DNA from: Lepus europaeus
Lineage: Eukaryota; Chordata; Mammalia; Lagomorpha; Leporidae
Assembly: GCF_033115175.1 (NCBI RefSeq)
Contig: NC_084837.1
Span: 90,640,499-90,704,498, forward strand
Direction of reading: 5' to 3'
Length of the DNA: 64,000 bases
Shown here: one piece after another, positions 45,655 through 58,042 of the stretch
How positions within the stretch are numbered: the stretch's first letter is position 1
Layout of the letters: every line of letters begins with the position of its first letter
The notes under the pieces: generated by a model
The model's database searches: none
Told to the model about the DNA's origin: nothing
The model's input: only the letters and a program-made list of their open reading frames with translations
Translations under genes and position numbers: made by a program

Positions 45655-46140
45655 TATCATAAGCCTTCCTCCTCTTCTGGTGGGGATGCAGCTGCTTTGG
45701 TGGTTTCTCAAAGGTTAAACATGGTATTAGATCTGTGAGCCAGCAATTCCACTCCTGGGTGTGGACCCAAGGAAAATGAAAACTTGGACCTGAAACCTTC
45801 TCAGCAACACATCCATAATCTCTAAAAAATGGAAAGAGCCGTATGCCATCAACTGATGAATGTATGAATAAGATGTAATGTGAGCATAGAATGGAATATG
45901 ATTTGGCAAAAGGGGGGGGGTGAGATATTGATAAATGCTACAACACAGATGGCCTTGAAAACATGATGCTAAGTGAAAGAAGCCAATCACAAAAGGACAC
46001 ATCCTACATGAGTCCTTTATATGAGATGCCTAGAACAGGCGAATGCACAGAATATAGATTAATATTCTTCTAGGACTAGAGGCAGGGGCTGAGGAGAGAA
46101 GGTTTCATTTTTTATATGAAACTGTTTTCCACTTAGATTT
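45655..46140 (+). mobile_element. Old L1 ORF2 end and 3'UTR, sense
   Basis: Landmarks 'tggtggggatgcagctgctt', 'ccagcaattccactcctggg', 'tgctaagtgaaagaagccaa' and 'caaaaggacacatcctacat'. Strongly diverged, with a run of G's near 45913. Confidence 0.85.
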
Positions 46141-46188
46141 TAGTAATGGTTGCACAATTATTGCTTAAAGTGTTACATTAAAATTATT

Positions 46189-46563
46189 ATTATTTTTATT
46201 TATTTATTTATTTATTTATTATTATTATTATTTTTTTTGACAGGCAGAGTGGACAGTGAGAGAGAGACAGAGAGGAAGGTCTTCCTTTTTGCCGTTGGTT
46301 CACCCTCCAATGGCCGCCGCAGTAGCGCGCTGCGGCCGGCGCACTGCGCTGATCCGATGGCGGGAGCCAGGTGCTTCTCCTGGTCTCCCATGGGGTGCAG
46401 GGCCCAAGCACTTGGCCATCCTCCACTGCACTCCCTAGCCACAGCAGAGAGCTGGCCTGGAAGAGGGGCAACCGGGACAGGATCGGTGCCCCGACTGGGA
46501 CTAGAACCCGGTGTGCCGGCGCCGCAAGGCGGAGGATTAGCCTAGTGAGCCGCGGCGCCGGCC
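46189..46563 (-). mobile_element. CSINE2-like C repeat, antisense, with TSD
   Basis: Begins with TTA/TTTA repeats in the tail complement and ends 'gagccgcggcgccggcc'. 14-bp TSD ACATTAAAATTATT at 46175-46188 and 46564-46577. Confidence 0.93.
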
Positions 46564-46577
46564 ACATTAAAATTATT

Positions 46578-47330
46578 TTAATGCAGTGTTACTTTAGAGA
46601 TTGATAAGATCCAACAAAAGAAAATCATTAGAACTTAAATTTAGCTAAGTTTATGTAATCCAAACTTACATTAGGCCATTTAGTAAGGGACAGTTAGAAG
46701 ACATAGTGGAGCACTCTGAAAATTGGAGTTGTGTAACTACAGTATTTATGATGTCCAAACTAAGAATATAGAAAAACATGGTTGAAGCTGGATCTTTAAT
46801 TATCAGAAACTTTGTGCTTTGCCTAAAATAAAAGAAAGTTTATTATCTAGGTTTGCTCCTTAATATACATAATTATTGGACTGTTATCCTACAACTCCCC
46901 ATTTTCTCCCGAACCAAAAAGTAGTCTTTAGATAGCAGATTTATTTTAAACATAACATGAAGTCTCATTTTCCTCTACAACATTCTTCCATAGACTTTTT
47001 TGTACCTGTGATTATCTGCTTAGGATAAATGACTGGAGGTACAATTAATTTCTGTACCTGCCAGGATCCTGTTCACATGCTTGATCATTCAGCTAAAAAA
47101 TACTGTTAACTGTCTACCATGACTCTAGATGTTGAATAGATGGATAGATACAATGAATTGTATAGTTGGAATTGGATAGATACCAGTGACAACACAGATA
47201 TGTTCACAGTTCTCAAAGAACATAAACACATACATATAGTTAAAATTATCCTGAATTCTATAAAGACAAGATTGGCGTGCTCTTAGAGAGACACTAATGA
47301 AGGATCTGGGGATCAAAAAGGAGGCAAAGG
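46578..47330. other. Unassigned intronic sequence
   Basis: AT-rich, no recognised repeat or gene. Confidence 0.4.
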
Positions 47331-47642
47331 TGTGGCCAGCATCATGATGCAGTGCATTAAGCTGCCACTTGTGATGCTGGCATCCTGTTGTGAGTGATGA
47401 TTTGAGTCCACTTAGGATCCAGCAGCCTGCTGAATGTGCATGGGAAGCACAGTGTCCGATGGCCCCAGTGCTTGGGGCCCTGTCGCCCATGAGGGAGACT
47501 ATGTTGGAATTCCTGGCTCCTGATTGGCCTGGTTCATATTTGACCATTGGGGCATTTAGGGAGTAAACCAGCAGACGGAAGATATCTATCTGTCTCTGTC
47601 ACTCTGCCTTTCAAATAAACAAACAAATCTTTAAAAAAACAA
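47331..47642 (+). mobile_element. C-repeat SINE, sense, diverged
   Basis: Head 'gtggccagcatcatgatgca', tail 'tttcaaataaacaaacaaat'. Confidence 0.82.
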
Positions 47643-47654
47643 AGAGGAAGCCAA

Positions 47655-48225
47655 GAAATAACTTCTTTTACTAAGGAGTTAACATATACAGTAAATCCTA
47701 GGTTTTAAGAAAAATTTTAGTTAAGGTTTACAATTTCATGCATTTCATATATACAAATTCAGAAACAGTGATTCTTCCCACTCTACCCTCCCTCCCACCT
47801 GTGCTCCCACCCTTCTTCCTCCTCTGTCTCCTATCCCCACTCTTAATTTTTGCAAAGGTCTGTTTTCAGTTTTCAGTTTCCTTTATACTCATAAGATTAA
47901 CCCTATAGGAAGTAAAGAGTTCAACAAATAGTATGAGAAAAACAGCAACAACATTGTTCCTCAACAGTAGACAAAGGCTGCAAACAATCATTGAATCTCA
48001 AAATGTCAATTTCATTCTTATACATTTTAGATTATTAGTTACCACAGATCAGGGAAAACATGTGGTGTTTGTCTTCTTAGGATTTACTAATTTCACTAAG
48101 GATAATGGTTTCCAGTTGCATGCATTTTGTAGCAAAAGACAGGATCTCATTTCTTTTTAACTGCTGAGTAGTAGTCCATAGTGTATATATGCCATAATTT
48201 CTTTACCCAGTCATAGATATTTCCA
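47655..48225 (-). mobile_element. Older leporid-type L1 3' end, antisense
   Basis: Antisense 3'UTR (C-rich 'cctccctcccacctgtgctc' part) and end of ORF2 ('agatcagggaaaacatgtgg', 'actgctgagtagtagtccat'). A different subfamily from 40711-42234. Confidence 0.85.
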
Positions 48226-48417
48226 TTTAAAAATATTTGCTTATTTCAATAGCAAAGCAAAATTTGTTTTTAATTTGCATATATTTTATGTACAGCGAAT
48301 CTCAGCAATTTTTATGCTAATTGGCTCATGTTATTCCTCATATTTTCCTGTTTCTCTTTTAGTTGGCCATCTCTGAAAAGGATTGTATGTGTATGTGTAT
48401 TTCAAATGTATTGTTTA

Positions 48418-48735
48418 TATTTTTTATTTAAAAAAATATTTATTCAAAAGTCAGAGTTACAGAGAGGGAGAGAGATCTTCCATCTGCTAGTTCACTCTCC
48501 AAATGGTCACAACGGCCAGGGCCAGGCTGGATTGAAGTGCCAGGAGCCAATAATTTCCTCTGGGTCTCCCACATGGGTGCAGGGGCCTAAGCACTTGGAC
48601 CATCCTCTGCTGCTTCTCCCAGGTGCATTAGCAGGGAGCTGGATTGGAAGTAGAGCAGCTGGGACTTAAGGTGCCCATATGGATGCTCGTGTTGCAGGCA
48701 GTGGGTCTACTTGCTATACTACAATTCTGGCCCCT
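48418..48735 (-). mobile_element. C-repeat SINE, antisense
   Basis: Tail complement 'tttaaaaaaatatttattca', head complement ending 'tactacaattctggcccc'. Confidence 0.87.
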
Positions 48736-48737
48736 TT

Positions 48738-49014
48738 TATTTTTAAAAAAATTATTTCTTTATTTGATAGAGTTGCAGAGAGCAAATGAGAGACAAATAT
48801 TCTGTGTACTGATTCACTTCCCAGATGGCCACAACAGCTGAAACCAGGGTCTCCCATGTGTGTGCTGGTGCCCAAGCACTTGGGCCATCCTCTGTTGCTT
48901 TCCCAGGCACATTAGCAGGGAGCTGGATCAGAAGTGGAGCACGAACTAGCACCCATATGGAATACTGGCTTTGCAGGTAGCAGTTTAACCCACTACATCA
49001 AAATACCAGCCCCT
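48738..49014 (-). mobile_element. C-repeat SINE, antisense, internally shortened
   Basis: Adjacent to the previous copy. Tail complement 'aaaaaattatttctttattt', head complement 'catcaaaataccagcccc'. Confidence 0.85.
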
Positions 49015-49039
49015 GTGTTGCTTATTTTTAAATGTTTAC

Positions 49040-49360
49040 ATTTTTTAAATTTTCATTTCAATTGAAAGGCAGACACACACACACACACCCACAGAGAATC
49101 TTCCATCTGTTTTTTCATTCCCCAAAATTATCAACAACCAGAGCTGAGCCAGGCTGAAGCCAGCAGCTGAGAACTCAATCTGGATCTCCTACGTGGGTGG
49201 CAGGGATCCACGTCCTTGAGCCATTACTTTCTGCCTCCCCTGGTGCTTGTAACTATGAAGCTAGAATCAGAAGTGGAGCTGGGACTTGAATCCAGGCACT
49301 TCGATATGTGACGTGGGCCTCCCAAGTGGCATCTTGACTGCTGTGCCAAATGTCTGCCCC
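49040..49360 (-). mobile_element. Diverged C-repeat SINE, antisense
   Basis: Body 'gagccaggctgaagccagca', head complement 'gtgccaaatgtctgcccc', (CA)n near 49073-49088. Confidence 0.78.
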
Positions 49361-49844
49361 TGATTGCTCATTTTAAATCCTTATTTTATCACTTTCCTCA
49401 GTATAAAGTCAAAAGTATCCTGGGTTGTACCTTTGTGTGGAGTGGATTTGTTCTTTTCTTAGTTGTTGAATGTGAATCTCCACTCACATTTTATAATAAG
49501 GAAACATTATATTTGGATTACCTTTACTGTTTCTAGGTACATCTTAATATATGAAAGAGATTCATTTTAGTCCAATTGACAATACAGCAAAATTGTGTCT
49601 TATTTTATTTTACTGTTCACACGTATTTTAAAATATTTTAATCCAGTTGACAGGATTCAGATTTTGTTTATTTGTTTAATATCACATATATTTTAAAGTA
49701 GAATTGTATTCCTTTAGGATAACTTTATTACCATCTTTTTAGCAGCATCCCTGCATAATGTGACCTCCTTGTGTGATATGACAGTATTGTGTGGTTTCTC
49801 TAAACTCATTCTTACCACTTACAAATTTAATATAATCTTCGGCA
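49361..49844. other. Unassigned intronic sequence
   Basis: AT-rich, nothing recognised. Confidence 0.4.
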
Positions 49845-49856
49845 AGTTATGTATTC

Positions 49857-50200
49857 CTTTTTTTTTTTTTTTTTTTTTTTTTTGACAGGCAGAGTTAGAC
49901 AGTGAGAGAGACAGAGAGAAAGGTCTTCCTTCCATTGGTTCACCCCCCAAATGGCCGCTACGGCCGGTGCGCTGCACTGCGCTGATCCGAAGCCAGGAGC
50001 CAGGTGCTTCTTCCTGGTCTCCGATGCAGGTACAGGGCCCAAGCACTTGGGCCATCCTCCACTGCACTCCCGGGCCACAGCAGAGAGCTGGACTGGAGGA
50101 GGAGCAACCGGGACAAAATCCAGCGCCCCAACTGGGACTAGAACCTGGGGTGCCGGCGCCACAGGCAGAAGAGTTGTCTAGTGAGCCACAGCGCCGGTGT
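49857..50200 (-). mobile_element. CSINE2-like C repeat, antisense, with TSD
   Basis: About 25 T's then 'gacaggcagagttagacagt', ending 'gagccacagcgccggtgt'. 12-bp TSD AGTTATGTATTC at 49845-49856 and 50201-50212. Confidence 0.93.
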
Positions 50201-50526
50201 AGTTATGTATTCTTTATAACTGGCTTCCTTTTCCTCATTATCACAACATCACTCACATTCAAAGCCCTTCATAGCATACTTGGTACATAGTAATCACTTA
50301 GTGAGTGAGAGCTATAACGATCTTTACAATCACGGTCTTCCAGTTCCTCCTGTAGATTTGCTGCCACTTTTGTTCCTATCGTTTTTAGTTGTTTACTTTG
50401 CCATTATTTCTGTCCCATGACCAGTTCTCCTTGTACTACATCAAGAAGAGAGAGTTCCGCAATTAATCAGCAACCTCATCCTCAGATACAGGCCCTATAT
50501 CTTAGATTTCAGCAAAACCTTAAGCC

Positions 50527-50608
50527 GACTTCCTTCCTTCCTTCCTTCCTTCCTCCCTCCCTCCCTCCCTCCCTCCCTCTCTCTCTCTCTCTCTCATTCT
50601 CTCTCTCT
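50527..50608. repeat. (TTCC)n-(CTCC)n-(CT)n simple repeat
   Basis: Pure pyrimidine tract of tandem TTCC, then CTCC, then CT units, directly before an antisense C repeat. Confidence 0.92.
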
Positions 50609-50935
50609 TAAAGCTTTATTTATTTATTTGAAAGTTATTTATTTGTTTGAGTTACACAGAGAAGGAGAGGCAGAGAGAGAGAGAACCATCCGCTGGTTCA
50701 CTCCCCAATTGGCCGCAATGGCCAAAGCTGTGCCGATCTGAAGCCAGGAGCTTCCTCTCGGTCTTCACATGCGGGTACAGGGGCTCAAGGACGTGGCCAT
50801 CTGCTACTGCTTTTCAAGGCCATAGCAGAGAGCTAGATCGGAAGTGGAACAGCTGGGACGTGAACCAGTGCCCATATGGGATGCCAGCACTGCAGGTGGT
50901 GGCTTTACCCACTATGGCACAGCACTGGCACCGTG
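50609..50935 (-). mobile_element. C-repeat SINE, antisense
   Basis: Tail complement 'aaagctttatttatttattt', head complement 'tatggcacagcactggcacc'. Confidence 0.87.
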
Positions 50936-51821
50936 ACTTAAAGTTAACCGTGCTGCCTGCATGAGGCAATGGAGAGCAGCATTCCCATTTCTCGAACTGG
51001 AAGAGATCCTTATCTTAGTTATGTTCTGGGCTAGGATTACTAACCTGTAAAGGTAGAATATTTTAAAGAATACCAGTGTAGACTACAAATATCCAAAGCA
51101 TTTAATCCAGCTGCTAGCAAGGTAGTCTGTCCTTTGTAAGAATTTGAATTTTGTTCAACACCTCTAGTTTTTTTTTTTCCTCCTTAGCAACAGAGAAAAA
51201 GGGTTTCTGCTATAGTCAGGGCTGACTGTAAGCAAATTTGAGACTCAATTATTTTTCACTACCATGCCTGCAAAAATTTTTATAAAGATTAAATGATTTG
51301 GAAAAGCAGTTCTACTGATTAGTAGAACTGAGAGGGTCAATATGAAATGCGTAGATGTTTTGGGGGACAAAAGCAAGAGGTAGGAAATGTGTGGAGAGAG
51401 GATGGATTTAATAATAGAACCATACAGAGACAAAGCATACAGGGAGACGGGAAGAAAAGTGGAGTAGGAGGTAGGGTGCTCTGTTGCTAAGCAGCTGTGA
51501 ACAGTCTTTGGTGTTGCCTGAGTAACAGTAGAAGGGGATAATGACTACTTGAGTTCTTTTTTGGCGTCAGCTAGTAGTGAGTATGTCCTCTTCTGCCTTT
51601 GACATCCCAGCTCACCCACTAGCCATCTGGTGGGAAGTTCATTTATTACTTTGAGCAAAGACAAGAGATCTGCTATTTGAGAAGAGATAGGCTAAATGAT
51701 TTGAAAATCAAGGCTTAGCACGCAGTGTCTTTTTAAAAGCATGTACGCCTTCATTGTTTGCACCTTTTAGATTTGCTTATGGTAGTTGCTTGAAGGTCAA
51801 ATATTTCCAAAACAGATTTTT
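50936..51821. other. Unassigned intronic sequence
   Basis: About 890 bp, no recognised gene or repeat. Confidence 0.4.
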
Positions 51822-51882
51822 TTTTAAAAAAACTTATTTATTTGAAAGAGTTATAGAGCAAAAGGGAGAACAGAGATAGAAG

Positions 51883-51924
<42 letters not shown>

Positions 51925-52170
51925 TCTTCCATTCACCAATTCACTCCCCAAATGGCTGCAATGGCTGGGCTGGGTCAGACCAAAGCCAAGAGCCAGGAGC
52001 TTCTTTCAGGTCTCCCATGTGTGTAGCAGGGGCCCAAGCACTTGGGCCATCTTTTGCTGTTTGCCCAGGCACATTAGCAGGGAGCTGGATGCTAGGTCTT
52101 GAACCTTCACTCATATGTTCTGCTGGCATTGCAGACAGTGGCTTAACCTGTTAAACCCCAATGCCACCCC
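51822..52170 (-). mobile_element. C-repeat SINE, antisense, with (GA)n
   Basis: Tail complement 'tttttttaaaaaaacttatt', pure GA run 51887-51920, head complement 'taaaccccaatgccaccc'. Confidence 0.87.
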
Positions 52171-53464
52171 TTCCAAACAGATTTTAAAAAGTATTTTACT
52201 GATCAGAAGTTGAGCAGGAAGATTCCAAGATGGCTGAATAGGGAAAAGACATACTGCTTTAGAGGAGGGGAAAACAGAAAGAAAAAAAAAAAAGTGGAAG
52301 AACTGCACTCCCAGAGAGAATTGGAGAGAAATATGCATTGGAAATCCTACAGAAGGAGGAAGAACATCGTGGACCTGCGTGGCAGGAGCAGATGCTCAGC
52401 AAGGAGCGTGACACCACAAACAGTCCCCGCAGCTGAGGGCTGGAGGAGATGTCAGCTTTGGAGGCGGAGGTGAGACCAGACTGCAGCAGCTTGTGCCACT
52501 GGTGATATTGCCAGAGGGAAAGCCTTGTGGACCAAACTGCCTTTGAGTCTGGCCTGGAGCCTTAACAGGGGGCAGGGTTCCTACCTAATCCAGTGACAAA
52601 CCTGTTTCTTTCTCCCCATCCCCCTACAAGAGCGCCCAGCAACTGTCGGGGAAAAGACACCATTTTGACACCAGTAGAGGCTGTGGTGGCTCCTGTGCAC
52701 ACATGTGATTGGGGGATTTTACTAGAGGCAAAATATCCTTGTTTCCCACTGACTTTGAGTATGGCTGGGAAGGTTGACAGGGGATTGGATGCCCAGGAAG
52801 GACTGTGAGGTGCCCCCAGCCTCTCAACATGTCACAGACTCTGGGACTCAAGCCGCCAAAGTGAGGACCCACAGGCAGCTGGCACTCAGGACAGGACAGG
52901 CTGGCAGGGCAGAGCAAATCCTCTGCATCCTGTGTGCTGAGACCGTGGGAACTCTGCATGATAGGGTGCAGGGTGTAGCTGGGCCTCTGGGGAATCACTG
53001 TGTCCAGCGCCAGAGGCTCAGAGATCTCTGACTGCCTGGGATGGGTCATTGCAGAGGCATCCATGCACACACTGAGAACTGCACAGATCTTTTGTGTGAT
53101 TCATGCAGCAGCAGGAGTGAGTGTTGTATCCAATGTGAGCAAGCCCCAAGCATTGATCACCTTGGAAGAGAGGAGGTGAGGATGTAATTACACCAGAAGA
53201 GGTGATCATACCCTCCCCACTGTTGACAATAGAGATCTACCACACTCACTTTGGGCATCACCGTTGATACTTGCCCACCCTGGAACACTGACTAGAGCTC
53301 CCTGGCCACATACAGCACACGCCTCTGAGTGTTTATCGAAAGAGCAGACACTCCACTAAACCACAGAGACATAGTTCAGAGATAAAATCCATCAGAGGAG
53401 AAAACCAAGGTATTTCCAAAAATGACTAAAAATAAATGCAGAAATTCAAGTAACAAGAAGACAT

Positions 53465-53830
53465 GGGGCCGGCGCTGTGGTGTAGCGGGTAAAGCTACCA
53501 CCTGCAGTGCCAGCATCCCATATGGGCGCCGGTGAAAGTCCCAGCTGCTCCACTTCTGATCCAGTTCTCTGCTATGGCCTGGGAAAGCAATAGAAGATGG
53601 CCCAAATCCTTGGGCCCCTGCACCCACGTGGGAGACCTGGAGGAAGCTCCTGGCTTTGGATCAGCACAGCTTCAGCCGTTGCTGGCAATTGGAGAGTGAA
53701 CCAGTGGATGGTTCTCTCTCTCTCTCTCTCCCTCCCTCCCTTTCTCCCTTTCTCCCTCTCCCTCTCCCTCATCTCCTTCTCTCTCTGTGTAACTCTGACT
53801 TTCAAATAAATAAATAAATCTTAAAGAAGA
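53465..53830 (+). mobile_element. C-repeat SINE, sense, in L1 ORF1
   Basis: Head 'ggggccggcgctgtggtgta', long CT/CCCT tract 53710-53775, tail 'caaataaataaataaatc'. Confidence 0.92.
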
Positions 53831-54290
53831 AGGGAGACAACATGACTCTCCCAGTGGAGCACAACACTTCAATATTATAATGTGAATATGAACTGATTCA
53901 TGAACTATCTGAAAAGGAATTCAAAAGATTGATCATAGGATTATTCAGAAGCAATGAGGAATAAATTTACAAGTCAAATCCATACATGACATAGAGGAAT
54001 AATTTTCCCAAGATATTGAGCTTTTGAAGAGAAATCAAACTGAAATATTAGAAATGAAGAATTCAATATGTCAAATAAAAAATACAGTGGAAAGCCTTAG
54101 CAACAGACTTGGTGAGGCAGAAGAAAGAATATCTGAGCTAGAAGACAAATCATTGCAAATAGACCCCCAAAAAAGAAGAAATTAGAAAAATTAAAAAGCA
54201 GTATTAGAGATTGATGATGGTGTATTATCAGATGACCTAACATACAGGTCTTACAAGTTCCTAAAGATGTGTAAAGAGAGACTGAATTAG

Positions 54291-54381
54291 AGGCCAGCAC
54301 TATGGCTCAGTAGGTTAATCCTCTGCCTGCGGTGCCAGCATCCCACGTGGGCGCTGGTTCTAGTCCCGGCTGTTCCTCTTT
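54291..54381 (+). mobile_element. C-repeat head fragment, sense
   Basis: Only the tRNA-like head ('ggccagcactatggctcagt' to 'cggctgttcctcttta') remains, at the ORF1/3'UTR join of the ORF2-less L1. Confidence 0.8.
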
Positions 54382-54590
54382 ACTTAGTAGGACTAAGCAG
54401 TGTAGTGTTGAACTCTACTTTCCCAATCTTAGGAGGATAAAGTAAACTGAAAGTAGATCATTGTAAAAATCAAGAGAATAAGAGTGGAAGGAGGAGGAAG
54501 AGTAGGAGCATGGGTGGGAAGTATCAGTATGTTCCTAAATCTATATATGAAATACATGAAACTTGTTTACCATAAATTTAAAAAATTTTT

Positions 54591-55005
54591 AATTTTACTA
54601 CAGAAAACTTTAAATATATACACAAATAGAAATATCACACAAGCATAATAAATCTCCATGTTCCTATAAGCAGTTAAAACTATTAACTGGTGATTAGTCT
54701 TGTTTCAGTGGTAGATCCTACTCACATTACTTTCCCCTCAACTGCACGTCCCATTACCAATTTCTTGGGCTTGGATTATTTAGAAGTAAAGTCTAGACAT
54801 CGTACAATTTTATCAGTAAATATTTTAGTATTGAGCATTAAAATAAAAGAATTTAACAATACGCAAATGTAATGTAATTTCACACCTAAAATGCTAATAG
54901 TTCCTTAGTATCAAATGTGTTCAGTTAGGGCTCATACTTTTCTGATTTTCCATTTTTTCTCCAGTTCATTTGATTGCACTGGGATTGAAATAAGATTCAT
55001 GCATT
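54591..55005. other. Unassigned intronic sequence
   Basis: AT-rich. The 54600-54960 part may be old L1 or LTR debris; not placed. Confidence 0.35.
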
Positions 55006-55390
55006 GTATTAGTCCACTTTTCATTACTTTAACAAAAATACCTGAGAGGAAGTTCTCTGGGAAGGAAAGGGTTTATTTCAACTCATAGTTTGGACATTAC
55101 AGATCAGAATGGGGTGTCCCATAGTCTGACATCTGTGGAAGCTGGTCAGGGCGGGTGTGCAGGAACACACAGTGAGCCTAGGCTCAACTCAAGCTCACAG
55201 TAAACCAACACTCTAATAAGAAGCACCCTCCGAGGGCACACCCCTAAAGACCCAAAGATTTTCCATTGGCTACATCTCCTAGCCACAATAAGATCAAATC
55301 CCACTATTAATCCTTCAGCCATTAGCATTAAGACATTAGTTTAAGCATTTGCTTCAGTGTGGGGAGGCAAATCCTGTTGTACCCTTAACA
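55006..55390 (-). mobile_element. MaLR-type LTR (MST/MLT1-like), antisense
   Basis: 'gtattagtccacttttcatt' at the left and 'ctaaagacccaaagattttc' plus a 'ggaggcaaatcctgt' end resemble MaLR LTRs read in antisense. Subfamily uncertain. Confidence 0.55.
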
Positions 55391-55907
55391 TATGTGTAAT
55401 TTACTGATGTGTTTGTTAATTATCTTTTACTTTCTACATTGTCTTCCACCTTTGCTTTCTACCCTTGAAATTTATCTGTTAAAGAAACTGGTCCTATGTC
55501 CCCTAGTTTCCCACAGACTAGATTTTGCTGATTACATCCCAGTGGTGTGGTTTACTATGTATCTTTTTTTTGTTTGCCTGTATAGCATTAGATCCAGAGA
55601 GACCTGTTGGATTCAGGTTTGACTTCTCCAAGAGCACTTCACAGGTGGTATTGTGTTCTCTTGCGAAGCACTTAATGACTATGTATCTTTTTATAACACA
55701 GGCAACCATTGAAAATCATTGCAAGATGATAATGTTCTAACTGGAAATGTTTTCTTCATGTATTAGCTGAAATGGTTTATAAATTGAAACTTTCCCTCAC
55801 CTTGAACTATTTTTCCACATGCAGGTGTTGTGTGCTGTTCCATTCATCTGCCTTGTCATATGCCAGCACTGTACTATTTTTTATAATAAAAGATTTACAG
55901 TGTCTTT
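55391..55907. other. Unassigned intronic sequence
   Basis: T-rich, no recognised gene or repeat. Confidence 0.4.
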
Positions 55908-56233
55908 TAAAAAAAGATTTATTTTATTTATTTGAAAGACAGAGTTACATAGAGAGGTAGAGCCATAAAGAGGTCTTCCATCTGCTGGTTTACTCCCCAA
56001 ATGGCCACAATGGCCAGAGCTGAACTGATCCGGAGCCAGGAGCCAGGAGCTTTCTCTGGGTCTCCCACGTGGGTGCAGGGACCCAAGGACTTGGGCCATC
56101 TTCTACTGCTTTCCCAGGCCATAGCAGAGAGCTGGATCAGAAGTGGAGCAGCCAAGACTTGAACCGGCACCCATATGGGATGTTGGTGCTGCAGGCTGGG
56201 GCTTTAACCTGCTGCACCACAGTGTTGACCCCT
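55908..56233 (-). mobile_element. C-repeat SINE, antisense
   Basis: Tail complement 'taaaaaaagatttattttat', head complement 'gcaccacagtgttgacccc'. Full length. Confidence 0.9.
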
Positions 56234-56305
56234 AGAGTGTCTTTTAATATCTAGTTTTATTATGTCATAGTGATAACCCCTGCTTTCCTGACTGTAATTT
56301 TTTAA

Positions 56306-56595
56306 AAAGATTTATTTATTTATCTGAAAAAGTGAGGCAGAGAGAGAGGTCTTTCATTCGATGCTTCACTCCCCAATTGGCCACAACGGCTGGAGCTGTG
56401 CCAATTTGAAGCCAAGAGCTTCTTCCAGGTCTCCTACGCAGGTGCAGGGGCCCAAGGACTTGGGCCATCTTCTACTACCTTCCCAGGCCATAGCAGAGAA
56501 CTGTGTCATAAGTGGAGCAGCTGGTACTCAAATTTGCGCCATGCCAGCACTGCAGACCAGGGCATTAACCTACTGCACCACAGCACCAGCCCCGA
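56306..56595 (-). mobile_element. C-repeat SINE, antisense
   Basis: Tail complement 'aaaaagatttatttatttat', head complement 'gcaccacagcaccagcccc'. Confidence 0.9.
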
Positions 56596-56604
56596 TGGTT
56601 ATTG

Positions 56605-57273
56605 TTTTTTAAAGATTTATTTATTTGAGGCCGGCACCGCGGCTCAATAGGCTAATCCTCCGCCTAGTGGCGCCGGCACACCGGGTTCTAGTCCCAGTTG
56701 GGGCGCCGGATTCCGTCCCGGTTGCCCCTCTTCCAGGCAAGCTCTCTGCTGTGGCCAGGGAGTGCAGTGGAGGATGGCCCAAGTGCTTGGGCCCTGCACC
56801 CCATGGGAGACCAGGAGAAGCACCTGGCTCCTGCCATCAGATCAGCGCGGTGCGCCGGCCGCGGCGGCCATTGGAGGGTGAACCAACGGCAAAGGAAGAC
56901 CTCTCTCTCTGTCTCTCTCCCTCTACTGTCCACTCTGCCTGTAAAAAAAAAAAAAAAAAAAAAGATTTATTTATTTGAAAGAGTTAAAGAGAGGGAGATT
57001 CACAGAGAGACATCTGCCCACTGGGTCACTCCGCAAATGCTCACAATGGTCAGGGCTGGTCCAGGCTGAATGAAGCCAGGAGCTTGGAACTCCATCAGGC
57101 TCTTGTATGTGTGGCAGAGGCCAAGCACTTGGTCAGTCTTCCTCTCCTTTCCCCAGGTGCATTAGCAGGGAGCTGGATCAGAAGTAGAGCTACAAGGACT
57201 TGAAGCTGTGTTTATGTGGGTTGCCAGTGCCACAGGCAGTGGTTTAACCTATTTTGCCACAACGCTGGACCCT
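56605..57273 (-). mobile_element. C-repeat SINE, antisense, split by a CSINE2-like copy
   Basis: Tail part 56605-56628, body 56979-57273 ending 'ttgccacaacgctggacc'. The break carries an 18-bp TSD. Confidence 0.88.
56629..56960 (+). mobile_element. CSINE2-like C repeat, sense, nested
   Basis: 18-bp TSD AAAGATTTATTTATTTGA at 56611-56628 and 56961-56978. Head 'ggccggcaccgcggctcaat', A-run near 56943-56960. Confidence 0.93.
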
Positions 57274-57487
57274 TTCCTGGCTATTCTGATTTGTTCTTGC
57301 AAATGGACTTTTTAGTGTATTTTTATAGCTCCAGAAAAAGAGGAATGATATTTTATTAGGAGCATCTTAATGTATAAATTAACAGAGAATATGACTTGCA
57401 AACATTTGATGTTGAATCTTCATGTCTGAGAACGTGCTGTTTGTTGAAGTTTACATTTTAATTTTCCGAAGGATTTATTATATCCCT

Positions 57488-57925
57488 ATATTAGCTTGCT
57501 GTGGTTGCTGCAACAGATTACCACAAACCTGGTAAAAACAGAAATTTATTCTCATATTTCTGGAGGCCAGAAGTCTGAAATCAGTTTTACTGAGTCACAA
57601 TGAAAATGGCGCAGGGCCATTCTCCCTCTGGAAATCCTGTGGAAGAATATGTGCCTGTCTTTCTCAATTTCTGGTGGCTGCTAGCATTCTTTGATTTATG
57701 GCCTTGTCATTCTTATCTCTGCCTCTTCTATAAATTATATCCTCCTCGCCTCTGTGTTTCGAGTCTCTGTGTCTCTTTTATAGGAATATTTATAATTAGA
57801 TTTAGAACCTACACACATAATCCATGATATAGCTTCATATCAGGATCCTAAGTTAATCATGTCTTCAATAAAGAAACATATACAGGTTCTAGGGATTAGG
57901 CCCTAATACACTTGATGTTCATTAT
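57488..57925 (-). mobile_element. MLT1-like MaLR LTR, antisense
   Basis: Clear MLT1 landmarks in antisense: 'ttaccacaaacctggtaaaa', 'atttctggaggccagaagtc', 'tgaaatcag', 'gcagggccattctccctctg', 'ttctggtggctgctagcatt' and 'ctctgtgtctcttttatagg'. Confidence 0.88.
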
Positions 57926-58042
57926 TTAGCATACTATAATTCCTCTCATGATTTTTGACTTGTCTTAAAAATCATGATTAGGTATTTTTGTTATTGTTCT
58001 TGTAATCTGAAAAGCATCTTCTTTCTCATTGTATCTCTTTTT

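Larger units (their letters stand above)
52205..54590 (+). mobile_element. Old L1 with 5'UTR and ORF1 but no ORF2, sense
   Basis: Starts like an L1 5' end ('gattccaagatggctgaata', about 52225). It continues through a 5'UTR (to about 53400) and decayed ORF1 (53405-53465 and 53832-54290, coiled-coil coding 'cttggtgaggcagaagaaag'). It then passes, after a C-repeat fragment, into a purine-rich L1-type 3'UTR (about 54470-54590, 'gaataagagtggaaggagg'). No endonuclease or reverse-transcriptase sequence lies between. Either ORF2 was deleted or this is an older HAL1-like copy. A possible TSD ('attttact') is too short to rely on. Confidence 0.65.

Noticed and set aside
50527-50608. CRISPR-like or regulatory repeat array
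   Set aside because: A simple pyrimidine microsatellite without spacers, at the edge of a SINE in a mammalian genome.
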